Shown: piece by piece, positions 26,635 to 35,146 of the stretch
How the letters are laid out: the number at the start of each line of letters is the position of its first letter
Numbering within the stretch: position 1 is the first letter of the stretch
Assembly: GCF_009696275.1 (NCBI RefSeq)
Contig: NZ_VUMI01000017.1
Span: forward strand, 1-64,000
Source of the DNA: Eisenbergiella porci
GTDB lineage: Bacteria; Bacillota; Clostridia; Lachnospirales; Lachnospiraceae
Direction of reading: 5' to 3'
DNA: 64,000 nucleotides
Notes under the pieces: model-generated
The model's database searches: none
What the model was told of the DNA's origin: nothing
The model's input: only the letters and a program-made list of their open reading frames with translations
Made by a program: the position numbers and the translations under genes

Positions 26635-28348
26635 ATTCACACCCCCTATACAGTAGTTTTTTCATTTCGTCCTGATATTTCAGGATAATATGTACCTGCT
26701 TGTCCTCATTCACATAAATCTTCTCAACCAATGCCAGAAGCATTTCCCGTCTCAGTTCCTTTTCCCCTTGGAACCTCGAAAAAGCAGCGAACCACTTGTT
26801 CTGTTTTGGGTTTGTTTCCGGCAGTTGAGCCTTTTCGTCCGCAAGCTGTTCCAAACGGCGTTCGATCAACGCATACTCATCATCATACCGGCTCTTCCCA
26901 AACAGATAGTCAGCCTGTGACACGATACCACTCGCATAGCTCTCAAAAAGGTTCTGGCGCAGGGTGTCGATCCGTTTTTGGCGGTCTTGGGCGGAATTGA
27001 TTTCATTATCAATCGACACTCTGTGAGTTCGGACGGCTGCCGATTTCTCTACCTTTTTGATGATTGACTCCACATCTGCCAGCAGAGAGATTTGCAGACG
27101 GATCACATGAAACACCGCAGCTTTCAGTTCATCCTCCGAAAGCCCTCCGGCGTTGGGGCAACCAATATCCAGAAGGGACGCATGGCGTGGGCAGATGAAG
27201 TTGAACGAAACATTTCGCCCCTTGTTATAAACACTCTTATAGCGGGTCATGTTGCGCTTACAGCAGGCGCAAACAACAAGCCCTTCAAAAATATTCTCAC
27301 TGTTGAAATGGGCATATTTCCCCAGGCGGCTGTGATATTCGTCCCGTCGTGCCTTCATAATCTCCTGTACGGCATCGAACAATTCCTGCGAGATGATGGC
27401 TTCATGCGTATTGGGAACGATGACCCATTCAGACGAGAGAATTATCTTTTGACGCTGGCCTGCATATAGCTTGGAGATTTTCTTGCCCTGTGCCATGTGA
27501 CCCAGATATACCGGGTTTTGAAGGATGTTTTTTACCGCCTGCGTCTGCCAGGGGTCATTCTGCGCATAGCGCATCGTGTAGATAATCCCCTGCAAATAGC
27601 GGTGATGGTTCGGGTTTGGAACCTTTTCTTCACTCAATATTCGGGCAATCCCCGCATTGCTCATCCCATCCTTTTTCATCTGGAATATCCGCTGGACCAC
27701 AGGCGCCGCTATCGGATCGACAATCAGCTTGTGCTTATCTTCGGGTGACTTCATATAGCCGTAGGCTGCGTAGTTCCCGATAAATTCGCCGTTCCGTTTT
27801 TTGATGTCCAATGCGGAAAAAACCTTATGAGAAATGTCCTTCGCATAAATGTCGTTCATCAGATTTTTCAGAGCTGCACTCATGGCGTCCCCACTGTCTG
27901 CCCGGACGCTGTCGTAGTTGTCATTGATGGAGATAAACCGAACTCCCATAAACGGCAGGACCTTTTCCAAAAAGTTTCCGGTTTCCAGGAAGTCACGGCC
28001 AAACCGGGACAGGTCTTTTACGATGATACAATCCACCCGGCCAGCTTTTACATCATCCATCATCCGTTGAAATCCTGCCCGTTCAAAATTGGTTCCGGTT
28101 TCTCCGTTGTCACGGTAACAATCGTATAATTCAAGGTCGGGATGCCTCGCAATATAGGCACACAGGTAATCTATCTGTGTTTGAAGGCTCTCGCTGTCCT
28201 TCCGGTCACGGGTATCCATAATGGACAGCCGCACATAGACAGCGACACGGTAGACCCGCAGCGATTTTTTCATTTGGGCGGCCATAGGGGACGGCAGTTG
28301 GCCGGTCTGCGCCGCAGCAATTTTGCTTCTCCGGCTTACTCTTGCCAT
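26618..28348 (-). CDS. Large serine recombinase 2 of tandem array
   Basis: This 576-residue recombinase has the active serine in YVRLSIMDTRDRKDSES, then the variant motif RDNGETGTNFERAGFQRM and VKDLSRFGRDFLETGNFL. The zinc ribbon is CACCKRNM ... CPRH ... GCPNAGG, and a coiled coil and C-terminal strand (KIYVNEDKQVHIILKY) follow. The N-terminal 28 residues are extra and basic. The AAGGAGG ribosome site lies inside the last codons of the preceding recombinase, whose TAA is directly followed by this ATG, a sign of tight coupling. It is clearly divergent from its neighbours, so the array did not arise by a recent duplication. Confidence 0.9.
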   Translation of the reverse strand: MARVSRRSKIAAAQTGQLPSPMAAQMKKSLRVYRVAVYVRLSIMDTRDRKDSESLQTQIDYLCAYIARHPDLELYDCYRDNGETGTNFERAGFQRMMDDVKAGRVDCIIVKDLSRFGRDFLETGNFLEKVLPFMGVRFISINDNYDSVRADSGDAMSAALKNLMNDIYAKDISHKVFSALDIKKRNGEFIGNYAAYGYMKSPEDKHKLIVDPIAAPVVQRIFQMKKDGMSNAGIARILSEEKVPNPNHHRYLQGIIYTMRYAQNDPWQTQAVKNILQNPVYLGHMAQGKKISKLYAGQRQKIILSSEWVIVPNTHEAIISQELFDAVQEIMKARRDEYHSRLGKYAHFNSENIFEGLVVCACCKRNMTRYKSVYNKGRNVSFNFICPRHASLLDIGCPNAGGLSEDELKAAVFHVIRLQISLLADVESIIKKVEKSAAVRTHRVSIDNEINSAQDRQKRIDTLRQNLFESYASGIVSQADYLFGKSRYDDEYALIERRLEQLADEKAQLPETNPKQNKWFAAFSRFQGEKELRREMLLALVEKIYVNEDKQVHIILKYQDEMKKLLYRGCEYGEGF

Positions 28349-30007
28349 TTATACCGCCTCCTTTTTGTTCAGTGCATCCCGATTCTTCATGTGCTGTTCG
28401 ATATAAAGAATCGTTGCCCGGTATTCATTCTGATGCTTAAAGATAACTTCAATACGATTTCCTTCATGGACATAAATGCGTTCAATAATCTTCACCAGAC
28501 TTTTGCGCTCCATCACATCCACATTACGGAATGATTTGAAATGGGTGATCCATTCGTTTTGCGCAGTCCCGGCCTTGTTGATGGCATCCAATTCCTGCTG
28601 GCGTCTTGTGATAGCAGCCGCAATCGCTTCGCATTTTTCTGTGTAGACCCGCTGATACTGCTTAAACTCCGCTTCACTCAACAGGTGATCCACAAAGTTC
28701 TCGTAAGCCGACATTTTGAACTGCATGGTCTGCTCATAATCTGCTTTCAGCTTATCAAGCTGACGGTCAATCTTTTTGGCCTGCATATCTTCAGCCGGGA
28801 GGGTGGCGATAAATTGTAAGGTTTTCTCAATACTCAAAACCGTTTCAAGATACGCATGAATGCTGTCCCGAACGGAATTTATCAGCAGCGCCTCACTGAT
28901 GCTGTGGGTACTGCACATCCTGCGGTCGGCCCGGTTGGTGGAACAGGTGTAATAGAAATACTTCTTCCCATTGGCGGGAACCGTTTTGCGAATCATGTTC
29001 TGCTTGCAATCTGCGCAGAACAATAGGCCAGCAAATGGGTAGACAGTTTTATGCTGCGTGGCAATTCTGGTGTCTGCCTGCAGCAAGCCATTGACGGTCT
29101 TGAAATCCACCTCGCTGATGATCGGCTCATGGGTATCTGTAACGCTGATCCATTCTTCCTGCGGCTTATCCAGCAGCTTCTTGATTTTGTAATTGGGGCG
29201 TCCGGTTTTGCCTTGCACCATCACCCCAATATAAAGGGGATTTTTCAGGATGCGCCCTACGGCCACCGCCGACCATTGTGACCGTGGGTTACGCTTAAAC
29301 CCGGACACATATTTCATGCCCAGAGATCGTTTGTACTCCGCAGGGCAGAGAACTCCGTCCGCATTCAGGCGGTCAGCGATCCCTTGCTGGCTCATTCCGT
29401 CCAGCTTCCAGCGAAAAATATCCCGCACAACGGCAGCCGCATAGTCGTCGATAATCAATTTATTCTTGTTATCCGGGGACTTCAAATAGCCGTAGGCCGC
29501 AAACGCGCCCACAAACTCACCCTTGCGTTTCTTGACTTCCAGGTGGCTTCGGATTTTTACCGAAATATCGCGGCTATATGAATCGTTCATCAAATTCTTG
29601 ATCGGCAGGAGAATCGTGCTGGCCTGCCCCTGTAAATTAGCGGTATCATAGCCGTCGTTGATTGCGATGAAACGCACATCATGGTCGGCAAACTCCTGTA
29701 AGACTTTCCCGGTTTCGATATAGTTTCTGCCCAAACGGGAGAGGTCTTTTACAACTACGCAGTTGACAACACCGGAGCGTACATCCTGCAACACTTCCTG
29801 AATCCCAGGACGAAAAAAATCAACGCCACTAAATCCGTCATCCTTCCTCTCGGCATGGATGCGGATTTCCGGCATTGATTTCAAAAATTCCGTTATGAAC
29901 TCACGCTGATTCTTGATGCTGTTGCTTTCCATTTTATCTCCGTCATCATCAGAAAGACGAAGATAGAGGTCGGCATTATAAACAGCTTCACCGGTGATTT
30001 TTTTCAT
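28349..30007 (-). CDS. Large serine recombinase 1 of tandem array
   Basis: This 552-residue recombinase is the first gene of the array. The active serine is in LYLRLSDDDGDKMESNS, followed by DDGFSGVDFFRPGIQ, VKDLSRLGRNYIETGKVL, a recombinase domain and a zinc ribbon (CADCKQNM ... CSTNRADRRMCSTH). A coiled coil (about 400-470) and the end ERIYVHEGNRIEVIFKH complete it. The ATG at 30007 has GGAGGC 7 bases upstream. All conserved residues are present. The 130 bases upstream, to the DUF6870-like gene, contain no further gene. Confidence 0.9.
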   Translation of the reverse strand: MKKITGEAVYNADLYLRLSDDDGDKMESNSIKNQREFITEFLKSMPEIRIHAERKDDGFSGVDFFRPGIQEVLQDVRSGVVNCVVVKDLSRLGRNYIETGKVLQEFADHDVRFIAINDGYDTANLQGQASTILLPIKNLMNDSYSRDISVKIRSHLEVKKRKGEFVGAFAAYGYLKSPDNKNKLIIDDYAAAVVRDIFRWKLDGMSQQGIADRLNADGVLCPAEYKRSLGMKYVSGFKRNPRSQWSAVAVGRILKNPLYIGVMVQGKTGRPNYKIKKLLDKPQEEWISVTDTHEPIISEVDFKTVNGLLQADTRIATQHKTVYPFAGLLFCADCKQNMIRKTVPANGKKYFYYTCSTNRADRRMCSTHSISEALLINSVRDSIHAYLETVLSIEKTLQFIATLPAEDMQAKKIDRQLDKLKADYEQTMQFKMSAYENFVDHLLSEAEFKQYQRVYTEKCEAIAAAITRRQQELDAINKAGTAQNEWITHFKSFRNVDVMERKSLVKIIERIYVHEGNRIEVIFKHQNEYRATILYIEQHMKNRDALNKKEAV

Positions 30008-30137
30008 AGCAATGCCTCCAATCGTATTTTTGGATTAGACCCAACAACGATTGGAGTGCAAATTTAGTCCGCTCTTATTATACCGCAGGATTGAACCGGC
30101 GTCCAGGTATTTTTGCGGTTCCATTCGTGTCAAAGTC

Positions 30138-30401
30138 CTAAAGGGAACGCAGATAGCTTTCAAACTGTTCTTCCAGGGTGGTATGCTCCGCCGATTCTGA
30201 AAAACCGATTTTGACTATGATTTTCCCGTGACGGAAGCAATATGGATTATGAACCTGCCGGATAAAGTCAAGAATCCTTTCCTCTTTCGGCAGGTCCGTA
30301 TCGACAGCGACCTCCCGAATGTCCATAAGCTGTGCCGGATCAACCGTTTTGATGTCCACCTGGGAAAGTGCGTCCAGTTCTGACAAAGTTGGTATCTTCA
30401 A
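30138..30401 (-). CDS. DUF6870-like small protein
   Basis: This 87-residue protein (VAVDTDLPKEERILDFIRQV then NPYCFRHGKIIVKIGFSES) resembles a conserved family of unknown function that is frequently found beside recombinase genes of Clostridial elements. It starts at a TTG (30401) with AAAGGAGG 8 bases upstream. It lies between the MazF-like gene and the recombinase array on the same strand, and could be a small accessory or regulatory factor of the integration module. Confidence 0.65.
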   Translation of the reverse strand: MKIPTLSELDALSQVDIKTVDPAQLMDIREVAVDTDLPKEERILDFIRQVHNPYCFRHGKIIVKIGFSESAEHTTLEEQFESYLRSL

Positions 30402-30457
30402 ACAGGCCCCTCCTTTCTGCCTTTACCATCCTATTCAGAAGGGAACCCATCCTATGC

Positions 30458-30808
30458 CTATGGGTTCAACCCAATGCTGATTGCCAGTGCCACATCCACC
30501 TCCAGCATTTTTTCCTTGCTGATCTGCCCGATATAGCCACGGAGCCGCTTTCGGTCGATTGTTCGCAGTTGCTCCAACAGCAATAGCGAGGTGGGAGCAA
30601 GCCCCGGCACATTTTCCAGCAGAATATGTGTCGGCAGGCTGTTCTTGGCTTTCCTGCTGGTGATGGCCGCCGCAACGATGGTAGGGCTGAAATGGTTCCC
30701 CACATTGTTTTGGATAATAAGGACAGGACGAATGCCGCCCTGTTCGGAGCCGACCACCGGGTTCAGGTCTGCATAGAACAGATCGCCGCGCCGGATAGCC
30801 TTTCGCAT
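30458..30808 (-). CDS. MazF/PemK-family toxin-like endoribonuclease
   Basis: This 116-residue protein of the PemK/MazF family has the typical RRGDLFYADLNPVVGSEQGG start, RPVLIIQNN, then SFLPTH-like SLPTHILLEN and LLLLEQLRTIDRKRL. Members cut mRNA and normally pair with an antitoxin encoded upstream. No antitoxin gene is visible here: the 545 bases upstream have no convincing frame. The start at 30808 has AGGAGG 5 bases upstream. It may serve element maintenance with an antitoxin elsewhere, or act in regulation. Confidence 0.85.
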   Translation of the reverse strand: MRKAIRRGDLFYADLNPVVGSEQGGIRPVLIIQNNVGNHFSPTIVAAAITSRKAKNSLPTHILLENVPGLAPTSLLLLEQLRTIDRKRLRGYIGQISKEKMLEVDVALAISIGLNP

Positions 30809-31353
30809 AAATTGACCTCCTGAATATAAGTAAGCCGGAAACAGGGCAGGCCAAAAGACCTGCCCCATATCCAGCGAAATACAAAATCCGATTTGTTTTC
30901 TTGCTATGTGCCATTTGTCCTTGACACCCCGCACATACTGGGAAGTCATCGAGCGGCCGGCAGCGTACCGGCCCACGGGAATTTCACCCCTCCGAGGATC
31001 TCTCCGAGCTGCCCCCATTGCGTGATCCTGCGGTCAAGCAGGGCTGTGGCTGGACAGGAGTACCATTATACCCCTTGCCGGTCATGGCCTCGCCGGGTGC
31101 TGCCCGGTTGTGACAGGCTGCCGTTACTCGCTCATACGGGACAGGATTGTACGCAAGACCAATTATATGATAATCAGGTGGGATCTGCTCATCTTGTCCG
31201 TATATCATGGCGCGGCCCCTGAGTCGGCTTTTGCTCCTCGCACTGACAAGGGGGAAGTTACTGATGAATGAGTATGCGGTTGTCAAGGTCCAGGCGAAAG
31301 GAGAACTCTCAAAAAGAATGCCTTTCACCTATCGTCCTGAAAACCGGGGGGTG
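30809..31353. other. Intergenic region without a convincing gene
   Basis: These 545 bases lie between the sigma-like and MazF-like genes. Several frames are open (for example minus 30984-31328) but have neither a ribosome site nor protein-like composition. GC-rich imperfect palindromes occur around 31,040-31,140. It may hold the promoter for mazF and the recombinase group, but I cannot point to one with confidence. Confidence 0.35.
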
Positions 31354-31863
31354 TCACCCCTGTTCCGCAAAAAATTTTTTTAATTTTCGGATTGCCAGGT
31401 CCAGCGACTTTGCAACCACCTGATGGCTCCTTCCTTCCAGTCTGCCAATCTGCCGGATGGATAAGCCCTTAAAAACATACAGACAGAACCGCCGCTTTTG
31501 AATTTCTGTAAGTACATCCGCAGCAAAGAGTTTTTCAAACGCTCTCCGTGCATACAGGCGGTTTTGAAACTCGGTCAGCTTTTCCTCCCATTCTTCGTCC
31601 AAAGGGCGGGTGGCACAGATCTTTGTTTCCTCCAAGCCGGTAAGGGAGTCATCTTTTCGGGTCTGGGCGCTCTCAGCCCGATCCTGCTCATAGTAGATTT
31701 GATCGGACAGTGCCTTCAGTTCCGCAAAGTCCTTTTCCGTTTTGCCAGGATTCTCCTTCAGATAATCTTCCAGAGTGATTTCCAAAATCTCATTATGAAA
31801 GCGATAAACAATGTTTGGGCTGTTTTTGTTTATCGCATAGTCGCTTTTGCGATAATCATACAT
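31354..31863 (-). CDS. Sigma-70-like regulator of the conjugative element
   Basis: This 169-residue protein has a C-terminal sigma region-4-type helix-turn-helix (LTEIQKRRFCLYVFKGLSIR then QIGRLEGRSHQVVAKSLDLA) and an N-terminal part starting MYDYRKSDYAINKNSPNIVY, which is typical of the sigma-like proteins carried by gut conjugative elements. A normal region 2 is not obvious, so it may be an activator rather than a true sigma factor. The ATG at 31863 has GGAGGT 7 bases upstream. It probably controls element genes such as the recombinases. Confidence 0.8.
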   Translation of the reverse strand: MYDYRKSDYAINKNSPNIVYRFHNEILEITLEDYLKENPGKTEKDFAELKALSDQIYYEQDRAESAQTRKDDSLTGLEETKICATRPLDEEWEEKLTEFQNRLYARRAFEKLFAADVLTEIQKRRFCLYVFKGLSIRQIGRLEGRSHQVVAKSLDLAIRKLKKFFAEQG

Positions 31864-32563
31864 CTTTCTACCTCCGATTTGTTTTTGGTTGAAAACAAAT
31901 CGGAGGCGGCGGCCCCCTATTACGTTGTTCGGGGATCCGAAAATGAAAGCGGCTGACTCTGTATCGGGATACAAAATCAGCCGCTTTCTGGGTATTTGCA
32001 TTGAGAAGTCCAACAGGGTAGGCAGCACCGGCAGGCGGGGGCTTGTCCCCGCTGGGGGAAAACTCCCGCGCACAAAAGCACCGACCAACACCTATTGAAA
32101 TTTGTCCATTGAAAGCCGTGTGTCGTTGATACGGGACAAAAAGCAACTTCTCAATGCTGTGGATAAAATTGTCCATAGCATCGCTACTCCTTGCCCGCCA
32201 TTATGCGGACGGCACACAGGCGGCTGGCATCATCCCCTTTCTTTTCCTCGTGTAGCAGCATCTTGCTGCCGCCTTTGCTGATATTCAGTTATCACTGCGA
32301 AAAAGTTCGTGTTTTGTCGCTTCAAAATAAAACAGCAGTCTTTATCCAACATTAGATAAAGACCGCTGTTCTATGGACCACTGTTCATCTGCGCTGCGAT
32401 AGATCATAGGCCTCACCTCACTCAATCTGCTTAACAGGGATATGAGATAAACTGCCACATTATCAATGTATCAGACAAGTTTCTTCCTGATTTCATTAGA
32501 AAATGTAAAGTCTCCCATAATACCTACAGTAGTCGCCCTTGTTTATCAACAGCAACTATGCTT
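31864..32563. other. Intergenic region with hairpin at 32328-32375
   Basis: These 700 bases separate the sigma-like gene from the cargo array. Open frames exist (minus 32176-31868 and a 29-codon frame from 32181), but they look like conserved non-coding sequence read by chance. A strong hairpin, AACAGCAGTCTTTATC with GATAAAGACCGCTGTT (one mismatch), lies at 32328-32375. It could terminate transcription at the end of cassette A in either direction. Confidence 0.45.
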
Positions 32564-32989
32564 TTACTGTTTATTTGCTTCAATTTTATATCCCACACGG
32601 AAAACAGTTTTGATATAGATGGGGTGTTTGGGATCAGGCTCCAGCTTGTTTCGTAGACGCCAGATCGTGTTGTCTACGGTGTTGGTACCTAATTCATAGT
32701 CCTCGCCCCAGGCCGCATTGTAGAGCTGCTCCCGACTGAACACACGACCAGGGCAGCGGGCCATACAGTAAAGGATGGAGAACTCTCCGTAGTTCAGGCG
32801 GATTTCCACACCGGCCTTCGTGACCCGACGCTGTTCTGGAAATATCTGAATATCTCCCAGCGTCAGGGCAGAAGGATCAAGGTCAGCAGCATGGAGAATC
32901 TGAACATCTTTTCCTTGCAAAGCCCCCATGATGGACCGAAAAATGCTTCCGTCTGGGTCGGAAATTCGTATTACGATTATTTGCTCCAT
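32564..32989 (-). CDS. OmpR/PhoB-type winged-helix regulator, copy A
   Basis: This protein of about 141 residues has the DNA-binding winged helix of OmpR/PhoB regulators (LNYGEFSILYCMARCPGRVF then SREQLYNAAWGEDYELGTNT and VDNTIWRLRNKLEPDPKHPI). It has no phospho-acceptor receiver domain, only a short N-terminal segment (IVIRISDPDGSIFRSIMGAL). The ATG at 32989 has AGGGGGTGA upstream; a GTG 9 bases earlier is less well placed. It is the last gene of cassette A, just after the DtxR-like gene. Near-identical copies end cassettes B (40976) and C (46943). Confidence 0.85.
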   Translation of the reverse strand: MEQIIVIRISDPDGSIFRSIMGALQGKDVQILHAADLDPSALTLGDIQIFPEQRRVTKAGVEIRLNYGEFSILYCMARCPGRVFSREQLYNAAWGEDYELGTNTVDNTIWRLRNKLEPDPKHPIYIKTVFRVGYKIEANKQ

Positions 32990-33016
32990 GCTGCTCACCC
33001 CCTTTCAAGTTTTCCT

Positions 33017-33385
33017 TCAAAACCGCTTTTGTGCGGCTTCTTTTAATCGCTGAAAACTTTCATCGCTAATGAGATGCTCCATCCGGCAGGCGTCAGCCTC
33101 CGCTATCTTGGGGTCAACACCCGCTGCGATAAGCTGCTCAGTAAAAAAACAATGGCGCTCGTAGATTTTTTCGGCAACCTTGCGGCCCACATCGGTCAGA
33201 TGGAGAATGTAATCCTCGTCCATCGTGAGAAAGCCGCCGTCCCGCAGGGCAGCCACCGCATGGCACACGCTGGGCTTTGATACCTCCATGTGCCGGGCCA
33301 CATCTACGGAGCGTACCATGCCGAGTTTCATTTGGAGAACAAGGATAGTTTCCAGATAGTCCTCCCTGGACGCATGAAGTTTCAT
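33017..33385 (-). CDS. DtxR/MntR-family metal-dependent repressor
   Basis: This 122-residue regulator has the DtxR layout: an N-terminal winged helix (REDYLETILVLQMKLGMVRS then VDVARHMEVSKPSVCHAVAAL) and a dimer/metal-binding segment (ERHCFFTEQLIAAGV, ADACRMEHLISDESFQRL). It lacks the SH3-like third domain, as MntR-type members do. It is likely to sense Fe2+ or Mn2+ and repress the ABC/ECF genes encoded with it. It starts 24 bases after the ABC gene at 33410 and has GGGAGA before its ATG. Remnants of the same gene lie beside the other two winged-helix copies. Confidence 0.88.
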   Translation of the reverse strand: MKLHASREDYLETILVLQMKLGMVRSVDVARHMEVSKPSVCHAVAALRDGGFLTMDEDYILHLTDVGRKVAEKIYERHCFFTEQLIAAGVDPKIAEADACRMEHLISDESFQRLKEAAQKRF

Positions 33386-33409
33386 AGAACATCTCCCTTC
33401 TAAAACAAC

Positions 33410-35143
33410 TTACACAGCCCAACCAAGACTCTCCTGTTGGATATGGAACAGTTTATGGTACAATCCATTCTTTTTCATCAATTCATCATGTGTGCCATGC
33501 TCCACCAGTCTACCGTTATCAAGAACGAGAATTTGGTCGGCATCCACAACGGTACGAAGTCGGTGAGCAATCATAATGACCGTCTTACCCTCTACCAGTT
33601 TTGCAATGGCCCGCTGGATTAAAACCTCGTTCTCCGGGTCGAGAGATGCTGTTGCTTCATCAAGAAGAATAATCGGAGCATCTTTCAGTAATGCACGGGC
33701 AACGGAAATACGCTGACGCTCACCACCAGAAAGAGTACTGCCGTTTTCTCCGAGGACAGTCTGATAACCGTCCGGCAATCGCTGGATAAATTCGTCACAG
33801 TACGCCGCCTTTGCCGCCGCCATAACCTGTTCCTCGGTAGCGTTCATGTTACCTACGCGGATATTATTAAAAACAGTGTCATTGAACAGGGTCACATCCT
33901 GAAATACAAAGGACATACAGCGCATCAGGTGTTCTGGCTCAATGGTTCTGACATCCATACCACCAATGGTAATCTGGCCCTTTCTTACATCCCAAAAGCG
34001 GGCAATCAGTTTGGAAATCGTACTCTTTCCACTGCCGGAAGGGCCTACCAGGGCTGTTATACTTCCAGCAGGAATAGAGCAAGACACATCCTTGATAACA
34101 TCGTCACAGTTATATCCGAAAGTGACGCTTTTCAGTTCAATGTCATACTTGGATACATCCTTATCTTCGCCCTCCATAGAGGGCGTGGTCAGCAGGGTAC
34201 GCATACGGTTGGTAACAGTCCCCAAATGAAACAGAGAGGTTAACTGCGAAAGGATAGCAAGGATTGGGCCGTAAATCTGCGTGGAGAACATGAACAGCAC
34301 CAGCAAAGGAAGCAGTTCAATTTGACTACCAGTTATCAGTACCGTTCCAATAAAAATGGTGATACCAAGACCTGCTTGCAGAACCAGGCTGGCTCCCTGA
34401 ACCAGAATACCAGAGGCCAGTTCCACCCTGATGGCGATTTTTCTCATGGCTTGGAGTGCTTTGTCCAGCGTGGAGAAACGGGAACCGCTAAGGCCGCAGG
34501 ACTTAATAATTTTGATACCTTCCAGGTATTCCTGAATCTGGCTGGACGCCTCCAACTTCACATCCACCTGTTTGTCAAACAGACGGAGTTGCAGCTTTCG
34601 CCCGCACCAGATGATGAGAAATGTAACCGGCATCGTGCAGAAAATCGCAAGGGCCATTCTCCAGTCAAAAAATGCCAGACAAATACAGGTCAGGGTAACA
34701 GAGATAATATTTGCGATCAGCGGCGGAATGGTACTGCTGAGCATGGATTCCATGCTGCTGCAATCCGCCATCATGTTTGTGGTAATATCAGATAAATCTT
34801 TTGTGTTAAAGAAGCTCATGGGGAGTTTGCGAAGATGTTCTGCGATCCGAAGTCTGGTCGTGCTGGCCTCTTTATAAGAAGCAATGTAGGTTTTTCTATA
34901 ATCATTTTTTGCAGACAGGAATACCAGAATAGCCGCAACCACTCCCAGTCCCAGCAGCTTCCACAGTGCGTCCCATGAAATTGCTTCTCCGGTGAACGGT
35001 TTCAGCAGTTCCCAAAAAAGTAGGCAGGCTACCATTGAAGGAAGCAGCAGTGCAATATTGGTTATTGTGCAGGCTGTAATTGCTTTTTTTAAGTCGGAGT
35101 AGCCTTTCTCCGATAGCATTAACTTTTCTTTCAGCTTACTCAT
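33410..35143 (-). CDS. ABC half-transporter, YbtQ/IrtB-like, cassette A
   Basis: This 577-residue protein has an N-terminal six-helix exporter-fold membrane domain (to about 320) fused to one ATPase. Walker A is GPSGSGKSTISKL, the signature is LSGGERQRISVARAL and Walker B is IILLDEATASLDPE. Pairs of such half-transporters next to iron regulators include the siderophore importers YbtPQ and IrtAB. The linkage here to DtxR, ECF and AraC genes makes metallophore uptake the best guess, although export cannot be excluded. Its ATG overlaps the end of the partner gene region (35147), as expected for a heterodimer. Confidence 0.85.
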   Translation of the reverse strand: MSKLKEKLMLSEKGYSDLKKAITACTITNIALLLPSMVACLLFWELLKPFTGEAISWDALWKLLGLGVVAAILVFLSAKNDYRKTYIASYKEASTTRLRIAEHLRKLPMSFFNTKDLSDITTNMMADCSSMESMLSSTIPPLIANIISVTLTCICLAFFDWRMALAIFCTMPVTFLIIWCGRKLQLRLFDKQVDVKLEASSQIQEYLEGIKIIKSCGLSGSRFSTLDKALQAMRKIAIRVELASGILVQGASLVLQAGLGITIFIGTVLITGSQIELLPLLVLFMFSTQIYGPILAILSQLTSLFHLGTVTNRMRTLLTTPSMEGEDKDVSKYDIELKSVTFGYNCDDVIKDVSCSIPAGSITALVGPSGSGKSTISKLIARFWDVRKGQITIGGMDVRTIEPEHLMRCMSFVFQDVTLFNDTVFNNIRVGNMNATEEQVMAAAKAAYCDEFIQRLPDGYQTVLGENGSTLSGGERQRISVARALLKDAPIILLDEATASLDPENEVLIQRAIAKLVEGKTVIMIAHRLRTVVDADQILVLDNGRLVEHGTHDELMKKNGLYHKLFHIQQESLGWAV

Positions 35144-35146
35144 AGA

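Noticed and set aside
31868-32176. Possible 102-residue protein (MDNFIHSIEKLLFVPYQR start)
   Set aside because: No good ribosome site, a competing small frame 5 bases away and a Pro/Arg-rich tail; more likely conserved non-coding sequence.
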